From assembly GCF_000717715.1 (NCBI RefSeq), contig NZ_JOAI01000038.1:1-64000 (forward strand): a DNA stretch of 64,000 nt, written 5' to 3'. Within the stretch, counting starts at the first letter, position 1; each line of letters opens with the position of its first letter. The notes beneath the pieces were generated by a model. That model ran no database searches and was not told the DNA's origin. It worked only from the letters and a program-made list of their open reading frames with translations. The position numbers and the translations under genes were made by a program. The stretch is from Streptomyces sp. NRRL B-24484 (GTDB taxonomy: Bacteria; Actinomycetota; Actinomycetes; Streptomycetales; Streptomycetaceae). Shown one piece after another: positions 1-8,578 of this stretch.

Positions 1-2
1 GG

Positions 3-28
3 GCCGGTGGGCGCGTCGGCCCACCGGC
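3..28 (-). terminator. Hairpin after the permease pseudogene
   Basis: A perfect 10-bp inverted repeat (GCCGGTGGGC / GCCCACCGGC) with a 6-nt loop lies just beyond the stop codon of the leftward permease gene. There is no U-tract, as is usual in streptomycetes. It is placed to end leftward transcription. Confidence 0.55.
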
Positions 29-46
29 GGGGGCGTGCGGGGCGGG

Positions 47-1544
47 TCAGGCCGCGTCGTCCATGGGCAGGGCGATGGCGTCGGCGTCGGTGCCGCGGCC
101 GGTGGCGAAGTACGGGGAGCGGCGGTACCACTTGGCGACCGCGGCGGCGACCAGGCCGGTGGCGATGAACAGGGCGGGGATCAGCAGCATGAACCAGCCG
201 TTGTCGGGCCGTGCCCCGAAGTGGTCGCTCATGGTCGCGTACTGGTAGGCCAGGTAGGCGCCGAGGCCGAACAGGACCAGTGCGCTCACGGCGGGGACGA
301 TCACCGAGTGCAGGGCCTCCAGCGGGCCCTCGCGCAGCGCGCCGCGGAACCGTACGGCGCAGGCCGCCGCGGTGAGGCCGTAGTAGAAGGCCACGATCAG
401 GCCGATCGAGTTGACGGCGGTGAGGATCATCGTGTTGATCCGCGGGATGCCCATGGCCAGCACGGCGACGCCGGCGGCCACCGCCATGATGACCACCGTG
501 CCGACGGCGGGGGAGCCGTAGCGGGGGTGGACCTTCGTCCAGGCCCGTCCGAGCGTGCCGTCCCGGCCCATCGCCAGTGCGCCGCGCGCGGTGGGGATCA
601 CGCTGGACTGGAGCGAGGCGAAGGCGGAACACATCAGGGCGGCCAGCGGCAGTGAGGCCCAGGGTTCGGAGGAGAGCGAGGAGCCGAGGAAGGTCAGGGC
701 CTGCGGACCCTGCTCGACCAGCGTCGCGGTGTCCATGACCCGCTGGAAGGAGATCGCCGCGAACACCAGCAGGCCGAGCATCGCGACCAGGGCGATCAGG
801 CCGCCCCGGGACGCGTCGGAGGCGCTGCGGGTCTCCTCGTTGACGGTGAAGGCCGTGTCCCACCCCCAGAAGACGAACACCGCCAGCACCAGGCCCTGGG
901 CCAGGGAGTGGAGGGAGTCGATCGCGAACGGGTCGAGCCAGCCGAACGAGAACCGCTGCGTGCCGGAGACCATGGCCCAGCCGCAGAACAGCAGCAGGAC
1001 GGCGTACTCGAAGGCCAGCAGCACCCACTGGAAGCGGGTCGCCGACCGGACCCCGGTCACCGCGGTCACCGTCACGGCGACCAGGGCCACCAGGCCGACC
1101 ACCGTGGTGACGGCCGTGGAGGTGGGGTCCAGGGCGATCCCGAGGAAGGAGTGCAGCCCGGCCTTGCTGGCGAACTTGAGGACCACCATGCCGGCCACGG
1201 CGCTGGTGTAGGCCATGAAGACCACGTTGGCGACCAGGATCACCCAGCCGGTCAGGAAGCCCAGCCAGGGGTGAGGGCCCGGCCGACCCAGGTGTAGCCG
1301 TTGCCGCAGTTGGGCTCCGTCCGGTTGAGGCGCGAGTATGACAGCGCGATGCCCAGGATCGGCAGGAACCCACCAGGAGCAGTGCGGGGGTCTGCCGGCC
1401 GGCGTAGACGGCCAGGGCGCCGATGCCGATGCCGATGCTCGTGGTCGCCGCGGTGCTGGAGGCGGCGATGGCGATCCCGTCCCGCACGCCCAGCGTGCGG
1501 CGCATCGCGGCCGACGGGGGTCTGTCCTCGACGGTGAGGTTCAT
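47..1544 (-). pseudogene. APC-family amino-acid permease, broken by two apparent 1-bp deletions
   Basis: The intact 399-codon stretch (47-1243) encodes many hydrophobic segments and the APC-type signature NEETRSASDASRGG. Amino-acid/polyamine permeases of this family are normally about 480-510 residues, so the N-terminus is missing from that frame. It can be read upstream in other frames: an ATG at 1544 preceded by AGGAG at good spacing starts MNLTVEDRPPSAAMRRTLGV, continuing into a typical first helix rich in Ala/Gly/Ile. Restoring one base near 1369-1371 (a CCC run) and one near 1268-1271 (a GGGG run) rejoins the whole protein. The upstream and downstream frames differ by exactly two missing bases. 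Both sites are short homopolymers, so they are either real inactivating deletions or assembly errors. It is divergent from the TetR gene, which may regulate it. Confidence 0.75.
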
Positions 1545-1616
1545 GCCACTCCTAGGGGGGCGCGACGGGCGGCGGGCGACGAACGAACGGTGTGCGCCGA
1601 TGAAACAAGGCTGCCA

Positions 1617-1643
1617 TACTTAAGTCAATAAGTTGTCGTAAGC
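1617..1643. promoter_or_regulatory. AT-rich repeat cluster between permease and TetR gene
   Basis: The 133-bp divergent gap contains an 8-bp palindrome ACTTAAGT (1618-1625) and three TAAG(T/C) repeats about 8-10 bp apart (1621, 1629, 1639) in an otherwise GC-rich region. This is a plausible TetR operator overlapping one or both promoters. The binding role is inferred from position only. Confidence 0.4.
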
Positions 1644-1677
1644 TCACGCCACCTCGCCGACCCCCTGGAGCCCACCG

Positions 1678-2391
1678 ATGGCCACACCCGAGCGCATCCC
1701 GGCCGAACGCCGCCGACGCCGTCCCACCCGCAGCGGATCCCTGCTGAGCGCCGAGGCGATCACCGAGGCCGCGCTCACGCTGATCGAGGCGCCGGGAGGG
1801 AACGCGCTCACCGTGCGGCGGCTCGGTGCGGCCCTCGGCTGCGACCCGAGCGCCGTCTACCGGTACTTCCCGGACGCCGACGCCGTGCTGCTGGCGGTCG
1901 CCGACCGCCTGATCCAGGACTCGCTGGAGGGCTTCGCCCCCGGCGGCGACTGGCGGGACGAGCTGCGCGACTTCGCGCACCGCCTGCACCGGTCGATGCT
2001 GACGCACCCCAGACTGGCCGCCGTCCGTGCCTCCCGCGTCACCACCGGCCCGGCCGAGGCGCGCGCCGTCGACATCGGCATCGGCATCCTGCTCCGGGCC
2101 GGCTTCCCGCCGGACCGGGCGGTGCGCAACTACCGGCTGTTCGTGGACACGGTGCTCGCCCAGGCCGCGGTCGACGCGGCCGTGCTCGACCTGGACGAGG
2201 AGCGGCGCGAGCAGCAGGGCGCCGCCTGGACCACCCACCACGCCGGCCTGCCGGCCGAGGAGTACCCGAACCTGCACGCGGTCCGCGACCACCTGGCCCT
2301 GATGGCGGGCGCGCTGTTCCCCGACCTCCTGGAGATGGTGATCGACCGGTTCGCCGGCGAGCTGGACGCCGGGGGCGGGCCGCTCGGCTGA
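1678..2391 (+). CDS. TetR/AcrR-family transcriptional regulator
   Basis: This 237-residue protein has an N-terminal TetR-type helix-turn-helix at about residues 25-70, with the recognition-helix pattern GCDPSAVYRYFPDADAVLLA. The longer alpha-helical C-terminal half should form the ligand-binding and dimer domain. The ATG follows a purine-rich stretch (CCTGGAGCCCACCG). It diverges from the broken amino-acid permease, and in this family the divergent neighbour is the commonest target. The ligand cannot be deduced. If the permease is truly inactive the regulator may be an orphan. Confidence 0.85.
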   Translation: MATPERIPAERRRRRPTRSGSLLSAEAITEAALTLIEAPGGNALTVRRLGAALGCDPSAVYRYFPDADAVLLAVADRLIQDSLEGFAPGGDWRDELRDFAHRLHRSMLTHPRLAAVRASRVTTGPAEARAVDIGIGILLRAGFPPDRAVRNYRLFVDTVLAQAAVDAAVLDLDEERREQQGAAWTTHHAGLPAEEYPNLHAVRDHLALMAGALFPDLLEMVIDRFAGELDAGGGPLG

Positions 2392-2392
2392 G

Positions 2393-2414
2393 CCGGGCCC
2401 GGGATACGGCCCGG
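2393..2414. terminator. Short hairpin between convergent genes
   Basis: A 7-bp inverted repeat (CCGGGCC / GGCCCGG) with an 8-nt loop sits in the 31-bp gap between the TetR gene and the leftward hydrolase. It is a possible bidirectional terminator, with a weak stem. Confidence 0.35.
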
Positions 2415-2422
2415 GGAGGCGG

Positions 2423-3190
2423 TCAGCCGGCCGGCAGGAAGCCCTCCAGCAGCGCGGAGAGCAGCGTGGTGCGCCGCATCACGCCCATGTGGGTGGTGCG
2501 CGGCAGCACGGCGAGGCGGGCGTCCGGGATCAGTTCGTACATCTCGACGGCGTGGTCGAGGCGGACGAAGTCGTGGTCGCCGACGACGATCAGGGTGGGG
2601 GTGCGCAGCGCGTGGAGCCGTTCGGCCGGCCAGCCCCCGAAGGCGGCCACCGCGTCGGAGACCTTGGCGTGGAAGGCGTCGAAGTGCTCCGGCTCGGGGG
2701 AGACGGCGAGATGGGCGGCGCGCATCTCGGCGAAGTCCTCCGGGGTGGGCAACCGGGTGGAGCCGGACGGGAGTTCGGAGGCGTGGATCTCCTCGTGGCA
2801 GCCGTCCGGGTGGTAGTTGACGGAGGCGAGCACGAGGTGGTCGACCCGCTCCGGGTGGTCCAGCGCGAGCTGCAGGGCGGCGTAGCCGCCGAGGCTGAAG
2901 CCGAGGACGTCGGCGCGTTCGACGCCGAGGCGGTCGAGCAGGGCGAGCACGTCCGCGGCGAGCAGGTCGATCCGGTACGGGCGGTCGGTGTCGCGGGTGT
3001 GCCCGTGGCCCTGGAGCTCGGGGGCGATCACCCGGCGGCCGCGGGTCAGCGCGGGCAGCAGCGTGCCGAAGCACAGCCCGACGGTCAGCAGGCCGCCGTG
3101 CAGCACGACCAGCGGCCGGCCGGTCGTGCTGCCGTGCTCCTCGTAGTACAGGTCGAGCCCGTTGACGTGCGCGTAGCTGCCCGTGGTCAC
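2423..3190 (-). CDS. Alpha/beta-fold hydrolase
   Basis: This 255-residue protein has the oxyanion-region motif VVLHGGLLTVG, the nucleophile elbow GFSLGGYAALQLA (GxSxG), an acid candidate in VGDHDFVR and a late histidine in RTTHMGVMR. That gives a complete Ser-Asp-His triad of the alpha/beta-hydrolase (esterase/lipase/proline iminopeptidase-like) family. I chose the GTG at 3190 (VTTGSYAHVNG) because GGGAG lies just upstream and homologues usually begin there. The frame is open 29 codons further, but that stretch is Arg-rich and unlike the family. The substrate is unknown. It is a cytoplasmic monogenic unit facing the TetR gene. Confidence 0.8.
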   Translation of the reverse strand: MTTGSYAHVNGLDLYYEEHGSTTGRPLVVLHGGLLTVGLCFGTLLPALTRGRRVIAPELQGHGHTRDTDRPYRIDLLAADVLALLDRLGVERADVLGFSLGGYAALQLALDHPERVDHLVLASVNYHPDGCHEEIHASELPSGSTRLPTPEDFAEMRAAHLAVSPEPEHFDAFHAKVSDAVAAFGGWPAERLHALRTPTLIVVGDHDFVRLDHAVEMYELIPDARLAVLPRTTHMGVMRRTTLLSALLEGFLPAG

Positions 3191-3246
3191 GCTGGTCTCC
3201 CGTCGGCGGCGGCCGGTCCGGTTACCAGTCTGGCCCGTGCGGGCCC

Positions 3247-4224
3247 TCAGACCGTGTACCGCTCGACGAGGGCGCACAGGGTGTCGAAGGCGGGCTTCGG
3301 CGTGTGGTCGTCCGCCGTCAGCCCGAAGCGGTGGAAGATCCCGGGGCCGGCGCTGTCGGCGTCGCGCAGCGAGAAGTGGGTGTACCCGCTCAGCCCGAGG
3401 CGGGCCGCCTGCTCGGCGACCGTGCGGACCACCGTCTCGACGACCTCGGCCTGCCGCTGCGGCGTCCGGCCCGGGCCGGTGGGCCAGCCGTGCTCGGTGA
3501 CGTGCAGCGGCAGGTGGCCGAGGCCGGCGGGGGCGAGCACGTTCTCGCGGTGGTGGCGCAGCAACCCGGCGACCGTGTCGGCGAACTCGGCCGGCGCCAC
3601 CGGGCGGAACACGTCGGGGAAGAAGTCCAGCCCCACGTAGTCGAGTTCGCCGCGGAACCGGTCGCCGCCGAGCTCGGCCAGCTCGGTGGCGAAGGACGTC
3701 GCCGGGCCGAACAGCGGGGTGGTGTTGAAGCCGATCCGCAGGTGGTGGTGGCCGAGTTCGCGGGCCCGGGCGCGGGCCGCGCGCACGCCGTGCACGATCG
3801 CCTCCCGGACGGCCGGGTAGTCGCCGTCCAGCAGGGGGTTGCCGGTGACGTTCGGCTCCTCCGCCACCTGCAGGGAGTGTGTCACCGCGCCGTACTGGCC
3901 GACGAGTTCGCGCAGGAAGGCGCAGTAGCCGGGGACGTCGCCGGCGGCCGAGCGGTACTGGGCGACCAGGTCGAGCCGGCGGCCGCGGACGGCGTACCGC
4001 TCGGCGCCGTGCGGGGCCGCCGTCGGGTGCGGGCCGCCGGGCGCGGTGGTGTCGTCGAAGGCGGTGTAGGCGCGGACCAGGAAGGGCCGGCCGGGACGGC
4101 CCTGCAGCCGGTCGAGCAGCGTGGTGATGCGGTCGGGGTCGTCGGGCGGCCCGGCGGCGAGGCCGCCGCTGTCGTCGCCGGAGACGCCACCGGGGTAGAT
4201 CCCGAAGAGCAGGCGCTCAGTCAC
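3247..4224 (-). CDS. Glycosidase-like TIM-barrel protein
   Basis: This 325-residue protein has two carboxylate motifs spaced as in clan GH-A glycosidases: AEEPNV in the middle (general acid E before PN) and [10 protein letters not shown] late (nucleophile E). Between them come [13 protein letters not shown] and other barrel strands. There is no signal peptide, so it should be cytoplasmic. Its first codon lies 8 bp inside the end of the upstream PadR gene, which suggests translational coupling and co-regulation. The family cannot be pinned down by eye. An endoglucanase- or arabinogalactanase-like activity is possible, but the substrate is not deducible. Confidence 0.65.
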   Translation of the reverse strand: MTERLLFGIYPGGVSGDDSGGLAAGPPDDPDRITTLLDRLQGRPGRPFLVRAYTAFDDTTAPGGPHPTAAPHGAERYAVRGRRLDLVAQYRSAAGDVPGYCAFLRELVGQYGAVTHSLQVAEEPNVTGNPLLDGDYPAVREAIVHGVRAARARARELGHHHLRIGFNTTPLFGPATSFATELAELGGDRFRGELDYVGLDFFPDVFRPVAPAEFADTVAGLLRHHRENVLAPAGLGHLPLHVTEHGWPTGPGRTPQRQAEVVETVVRTVAEQAARLGLSGYTHFSLRDADSAGPGIFHRFGLTADDHTPKPAFDTLCALVERYTV

Positions 4225-4828
4225 GGCCGGCTCCGTCCTGCTCGCGGGGCGGGGTGGGGCCGGTGGGCCAGGCGAGCGTGCCGGTGCGGATCTCCTCGGC
4301 GGTCGACTCCACCCAGGCGGTCTCGGCGCGGGCCAGGGCGAGTGCGTACTCGGCCTCGATCACGAACAGCCTGGGCACGCCGGTGGCCAGGGCCTCGGCG
4401 AGGCGCCGCTCGTCCTCGGCGGTGCGTTCGCGCAGGCGGCGGGCGCGTTCCGCGAGGGCGTCGCGGGCCCGCTCCGGACCGAGCGCGCCGAGGTGGCCGA
4501 CCGCGCCCAGGAAGGGCGAGAACTCCCGTTCCGGGGTGCGGATCCGATGGTCCAGCCGGCGGACGAGCTCCTCGCGGCCGGCGTCGGTGATGCCGTAGAC
4601 CGTCCGCTCGGGGCGGTTCCCGGCGCGTTCCTGGCCGCGGGCAGCCACCCAGCCGGCCTCCTCCAGGGCGGCGACGGTGTTGTAGAGGGTGCCGCGGTTG
4701 ACCGCCGCGGCGTGGTGGGCGCTGCGTTCCCGCAGCTCGGCGAGGATCCGGTGCGGGTGGGCGTCGCCTTCGAGGAGCAGCCCGAGCAGGGCCGGGACGA
4801 TCGGATGGTCGAGAGCGCGTCGTGGCAT
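4217..4828 (-). CDS. PadR-family transcriptional regulator
   Basis: This 203-residue protein opens with the PadR winged-helix core: [20 protein letters not shown], then [18 protein letters not shown] and a wing ending in [12 protein letters not shown]. The C-terminal half is helical and Arg/Glu-rich, as in PadR proteins with a Vir-like dimerisation domain. It is co-transcribed with, and overlaps, the glycosidase-like gene, and diverges from the DNA ligase gene across a 102-bp gap containing repeated TCGAAAT motifs. Autoregulation through those motifs is likely by family habit. The inducer is unknown. Confidence 0.85.
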   Translation of the reverse strand: MPRRALDHPIVPALLGLLLEGDAHPHRILAELRERSAHHAAAVNRGTLYNTVAALEEAGWVAARGQERAGNRPERTVYGITDAGREELVRRLDHRIRTPEREFSPFLGAVGHLGALGPERARDALAERARRLRERTAEDERRLAEALATGVPRLFVIEAEYALALARAETAWVESTAEEIRTGTLAWPTGPTPPREQDGAGRD

Positions 4829-4830
4829 GG

Positions 4831-4854
4831 TCGAAATCTATCAGTCGAAATAGA
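4831..4854. promoter_or_regulatory. Repeated TCGAAAT motif upstream of PadR gene
   Basis: Two direct copies of TCGAAAT (4831-4837 and 4845-4851) and an overlapping inverted pair TCTAT/ATAGA (4837-4841 / 4850-4854) lie immediately before the PadR start codon, in the only AT-rich stretch of this gap. This is a candidate PadR operator. It does not match the classical ATGT-N8-ACAT pattern. Confidence 0.4.
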
Positions 4855-4930
4855 CCGTATGGCAACCCGGAAGGGTGCGCTCCGGTCGTGCCGGGTCGGC
4901 CGTCCGGCGACCCGGAACCGGGTGCTCCGA

Positions 4931-6988
4931 ATGTCAGTGGCGGTCGAGATGATGTTCGACATGAAGGACGCAGCCGCCCTGGCCACCCACGCCGCCTATG
5001 CCGATGCCGTCGCCACCGCGGTGCAGGCGGCCGCGGCCTACTACGCCGACGGCTCCACGCCGCTGGGCGACGACGAGTACGACGCGCTGCTGCGCTCGAT
5101 CGAGGCCTGGGAGCAGGCCCACCCCGGCGAGGCGCTGCCCGACTCGCCCACCGGCAAGGTGGCCGGCGGTACCGCCCTCGGCGACGTCCCGCACAGCGTG
5201 CCGATGCTCAGCCTCGACAACGTCTTCTCCGCCGAGGACCTCACCGCCTGGGCCGCCGGGCTGGAGCGCCGCCTCGGCCGCCCGGTGGACGGCTGGTGCG
5301 TCGAGCCCAAGCTGGACGGCCTCGCCGTCGCGGCCCGCTACCGCGAGGGCCGGCTGGTTCAGCTGATCACCCGCGGCGACGGGCTCGCCGGCGAGGACAT
5401 CGGCCACGCCGCCGACGCCGTCCTCGGCCTGCCGCAGACCCTCGCCGAGCCGATCGACGTCGAGCTGCGCGGCGAAGTCCTGCTCACCCAGAGCCAGTTC
5501 GAGCACGCCAACGAGGTGCGCACCGCGCACGGCGCCACCCCGTTCGCCAACCCCCGCAACGGCGCCGCCGGCACCCTGCGCGCCAAGGACCGCCCCTACC
5601 GCATCGAGCTGACCTTCTTCGCCTACGGCGCCGTCGGCCTCGGCGGCCTCGGCCACAGTGCCCTGCTCGACCGGCTCGCCGCGCTCGGCGCCAACACCGC
5701 CGCGAGCACCGCCGCCCGGCCCGGCCGCTGCGAGGGCGTCGAGGAGGTGCAGCAGCGGATCGAGGAGATCGCCGCGCTCCGTGCCGACCTGCCGTTCGGC
5801 ATCGACGGCATCGTGGTGAAGGCCGACGCAGAGGCCGACCAGGAGCAGGCCGGCGCCGGCTCGCGTGCCCCGCGCTGGGCCGTCGCCTACAAGCTGCCCG
5901 CGGTGCACAAGGTCACCCGGCTGCTCGGCGTCGAGTGGAACGTCGGCCGGACGGGCGTGATCGCGCCGCGCGCCGTCCTGGAGCCGGTCGAGGTCGACGG
6001 CGTCACCATCACCTACGCCACCCTGCACAACCCGGCCGACATCACCCGCCGCGGCCTGCTGATCGGCGACCAGGTCTTCGTCCACCGGGCCGGCGACGTC
6101 ATCCCCCGGGTCGAGGCGCCGCTGGTCGACCAGCGCACCGGCGAGGAGCAGCCGATCGTCTTCCCCGCCGTCTGCCCGCGCTGCGGCGACGCCATCGACA
6201 CCTCGCAGCAGCGCTGGCGCTGCGTGCGCGGCCGCGGCTGCCAGGCCGTCGCCTCGATCCGCTACGCCGTCGGCCGCGACCAGCTCGACGTCGAGGGGCT
6301 CGGCGGCACCCGCGCCGTCCAGCTCGTCGAGGCGGGCCTGGTCGCCGACCTCGCCGACCTCTTCGCGCTCACCCGCGAGCAGCTGCTCACCCTCGACCGG
6401 ATGGGCGACACCAGCGCCGACAACCTGCTCGCGGCGATCGCCGAGGCCCGGACACGGCCGCTGAACCGGGTGTTCTGCGCGCTGGGCGTGCTCGGCACCG
6501 GCCGCTCGATGTCCCGCCGGATCGCCGCCCACTTCGGCAGCATGGCGGCCGTCCGCGCCGCGGACGCCGAGGCGCTCGCCGAGGTCGACGGCATCGGCCC
6601 GGACAAGGCCGCCGTGATCGTCGCCGAACTCGTCGAGCTCGCACCGGTGCTGGACAAGCTGGCGGCGCACGGCGTCGGCACGGCCGTCACCGCGCCCGCC
6701 GCGGCCTCGGCCGCCGCCGAGGACGGCCCGGCGGGCCCGCTGGCCGGCGAGGCCGTGGTGGTGACCGGCAGCATGACCGGCCCGCTGGCCGAGCTGAGCC
6801 GCAACCAGATGAACGAGCTGATCGAGCGCGCCGGCGGCAAGGCGTCGTCCTCGGTCTCCAGGCGGACCACCCTGCTGGTCGCCGGTGAGAAGGCCGGCTC
6901 CAAGCGGGCCAAGGCCGAGGAGCTGGGCATCCGGGTCATCTCCCCGGAGGACCTGGCGGAGCTGGTGGCCGGACTGCTGGTGGCGTGA
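4931..6988 (+). CDS. ligA: NAD+-dependent DNA ligase (LigA family, probable paralogue)
   Basis: This protein of about 685 residues seals nicks in DNA using NAD+. It has an N-terminal Ia/adenylation region with the catalytic lysine in EPKLDGLA (about residue 126), motif [16 protein letters not shown], an OB-fold, a zinc site from CPRC and the later CVRGRGC (about residues 414-437), helix-hairpin-helix repeats, and a C-terminal BRCT domain (about 600-685, [17 protein letters not shown]). All domains are present. Several ATGs are possible (4931, 4949, 4961) and none has a strong ribosome site, so the start is uncertain. The sequence around [13 protein letters not shown] differs from what I recall of the housekeeping streptomycete LigA (about 730 residues), so I take it as the second copy many streptomycetes carry. 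Confidence 0.88.
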   Translation: MSVAVEMMFDMKDAAALATHAAYADAVATAVQAAAAYYADGSTPLGDDEYDALLRSIEAWEQAHPGEALPDSPTGKVAGGTALGDVPHSVPMLSLDNVFSAEDLTAWAAGLERRLGRPVDGWCVEPKLDGLAVAARYREGRLVQLITRGDGLAGEDIGHAADAVLGLPQTLAEPIDVELRGEVLLTQSQFEHANEVRTAHGATPFANPRNGAAGTLRAKDRPYRIELTFFAYGAVGLGGLGHSALLDRLAALGANTAASTAARPGRCEGVEEVQQRIEEIAALRADLPFGIDGIVVKADAEADQEQAGAGSRAPRWAVAYKLPAVHKVTRLLGVEWNVGRTGVIAPRAVLEPVEVDGVTITYATLHNPADITRRGLLIGDQVFVHRAGDVIPRVEAPLVDQRTGEEQPIVFPAVCPRCGDAIDTSQQRWRCVRGRGCQAVASIRYAVGRDQLDVEGLGGTRAVQLVEAGLVADLADLFALTREQLLTLDRMGDTSADNLLAAIAEARTRPLNRVFCALGVLGTGRSMSRRIAAHFGSMAAVRAADAEALAEVDGIGPDKAAVIVAELVELAPVLDKLAAHGVGTAVTAPAAASAAAEDGPAGPLAGEAVVVTGSMTGPLAELSRNQMNELIERAGGKASSSVSRRTTLLVAGEKAGSKRAKAEELGIRVISPEDLAELVAGLLVA

Positions 6989-7015
6989 GCCCCGGGAGGC
7001 CTGTCGCGGCGGCCT

Positions 7016-7047
7016 GGGTGCCGGAACTGCTCCTCGTTCCGGCACCC
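7016..7047 (+). terminator. Terminator after ligA
   Basis: A perfect 12-bp inverted repeat (GGGTGCCGGAAC / GTTCCGGCACCC) with an 8-nt loop lies 27 bp after the ligase stop codon. The long perfect stem and its position make a factor-independent terminator very likely, despite no U-run. Confidence 0.75.
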
Positions 7048-7347
7048 GGGCCGACTGCGTTCCGGGTGTTCGCCGTACCGCCCCGTGCCGCCGGAATGCT
7101 CCGGTCGGGCGCGCCCCGGCGGTGTTCGGCCCCGAACGGATGATCGCCGGATCGGACCGGCCGGTCTGCACGATGGCCGTCCCGTGCCTCGAAGTGATCG
7201 ATTCGGTAAGGGAATTGATCGCCGGCCTGAGAGTCGCCGAGCAGCGGGCGGTGTGCGCCGGGGCGGCGGCCGTGGCTGTCGGCTCGGCATTCCGCTGATT
7301 GCCCGTTAACCGGTTAGCGGTGTTTTGGCGGTGATGGCCGGAAATCG

Positions 7348-7375
7348 TTGACCGAACATTCCTTCGCGATAGTAT
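7348..7375 (+). promoter_or_regulatory. Sigma70-like promoter of the orphan LuxR gene
   Basis: TTGACC (7348-7353), a 16-bp spacer and TAGTAT (7370-7375) form a good consensus-like promoter about 100 bp before the LuxR-type gene, in the most AT-rich part of the 6989-7474 gap. Apart from this and the ligA terminator I see no gene in that gap. The short open frames there lack codon bias and ribosome sites. Confidence 0.55.
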
Positions 7376-7474
7376 GTTAATTACCGATACACGCGTGCCA
7401 CCTGTCGCGGGCGCTTGTCTCCGTCACCACGGATCACACGGGAAACGGTGCCGACCACGAGTTGCGAGGTAGTG

Positions 7475-8209
7475 ATGCCAGGGCCAGCCGTCGCACCCCG
7501 GAGCAGCAACCCCGCCGGTGCGCCCCCGCAGTCCGTTCGAGTCATGATCGTCGACGAGTCCTCCGTCATCCGGGACGGGCTGTGCACACTGCTCGCCCCC
7601 GCCGCCGACATCGACGTGGTCGCCGCCACCGACAGCGGTGCCCGCGCCGTCCACCTGGCCGCCGTGCACGGCCCGCACGTCCTGGTCACCGGCCTGCACC
7701 TGCGCGGCATGTCCTGCCTGGACCTGCTGCGCAGGCTGGACGCCGAACGGCTGCCCGTCCGGCCGCGCCTGGTGGTCTTCGCCCAGCACGACAACGAGGA
7801 CATGGTGAAGGACGTGCTGCAGGCGCCCACCCACGGCCTGCTGGTCAAGGACACCAGCCGCGAGGAGCTGGCCGGTGCCGTCCGGGCCGCCGCCCGCGGC
7901 GAGGCCGTCTTCTCGCCCAGCGTCTCCCACCGGCTGGTGGAGTGGTACCGGACGGCCGGCAGCCGCCGCGTCCGGCCGGCCACCCGCACCGCGCTGCAGT
8001 CGCTGACCATCCGCGAGCGCGAGGTGCTCGGGCTGATCGCCGAGGGCCTCTCCCCGCTGGAGATGGCCGACCGGCTCTGCATCGGCGAGGCGACCGTGCG
8101 CACCCACGTCTACCGGCTGCGCACCAAGCTGGAGTTGAAGGACCGTGCGCAGCTGGTGGCGTTCGCCTACCGGGCCGGGGTGGCCGCCGAGGAGGGGTTC
8201 GCGGCATGA
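7475..8209 (+). CDS. LuxR-family response regulator with degenerate receiver domain
   Basis: This 244-residue protein has an N-terminal receiver-like domain (about 20-140) and a C-terminal LuxR helix-turn-helix (about 180-240, LTIREREVLGLIAEGLSPLE then TVRTHVYRLRTKL). In the receiver, the acidic pair appears as DE (27-28) and the conserved lysine as LLVKDTS (K125). The residue aligned with the phospho-accepting Asp is Gly73 in LVTGLHLRG. It therefore probably cannot be phosphorylated in the usual way. No sensor kinase is nearby. The ATG at 7475 has GAGG five bases upstream. It is start-stop coupled to the VOC gene and sits just outside the NRPS cluster, so it could be a pathway or independent regulator. 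Confidence 0.8.
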   Translation: MPGPAVAPRSSNPAGAPPQSVRVMIVDESSVIRDGLCTLLAPAADIDVVAATDSGARAVHLAAVHGPHVLVTGLHLRGMSCLDLLRRLDAERLPVRPRLVVFAQHDNEDMVKDVLQAPTHGLLVKDTSREELAGAVRAAARGEAVFSPSVSHRLVEWYRTAGSRRVRPATRTALQSLTIREREVLGLIAEGLSPLEMADRLCIGEATVRTHVYRLRTKLELKDRAQLVAFAYRAGVAAEEGFAA

Positions 8210-8571
8210 GCGTGCGGCTCCACCGGGTGGCCGTGGACGCCCTCGACCCGGCCGCGCCGGCCCGCTTCCGGGCGGCCGCGCCGGGCCACCGGATCCTGCT
8301 GGAGAGCGCCGACGAGGTGGTCGTCGGTGCGGACGAACACGCCTACCGGGGGCTGGTGTTCGTGCCCGTCCCGGAGCTCCGGACGGGCAGGAACCGGCTG
8401 CACCTCGACCTCGTCCCGGACGACCGCGAGGCCGAGGTGGCCCGGCTGCTCGCCCTCGGCGCCACCCCGGCCGGCGTCGGCCAACCCGCCGGCGCCGGCC
8501 GGACGGTGCTCGCCGACCCCGAGGGCAACGAGTTCTGCGTGCTCAACCCGAAGCGCAGCCTGCTCGGCTGA
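8206..8571 (+). CDS. VOC-superfamily (glyoxalase-like) protein
   Basis: This 121-residue protein ends in the typical glyoxalase-like half-domain LHLDLVPDDREAEVARLLAL and VLADPEGNEFCVLNP. The N-terminal half is shorter and less regular than usual. The ATG overlaps the stop of the LuxR gene (ATGA), so the two are co-translated. The VOC fold includes glyoxalases, dioxygenases and the bleomycin and mitomycin binding/resistance proteins. This particular C-terminal pattern is very common in streptomycetes and usually unassigned, so a resistance role towards the neighbouring pathway is only a possibility. Confidence 0.7.
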   Translation: MSVRLHRVAVDALDPAAPARFRAAAPGHRILLESADEVVVGADEHAYRGLVFVPVPELRTGRNRLHLDLVPDDREAEVARLLALGATPAGVGQPAGAGRTVLADPEGNEFCVLNPKRSLLG

Positions 8572-8578
8572 TCGGACG

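Noticed and set aside
7085..7309. Short open frames after ligA
   Set aside because: They overlap no ribosome site and lie between a terminator and the LuxR promoter; composition is typical of chance frames.
8206..8571. VOC protein as the self-resistance determinant (by analogy with mitomycin-binding VOC proteins)
   Set aside because: The sequence matches a very common unassigned streptomycete VOC pattern and is coupled to the LuxR gene, not to the cluster. Kept only as a possibility.
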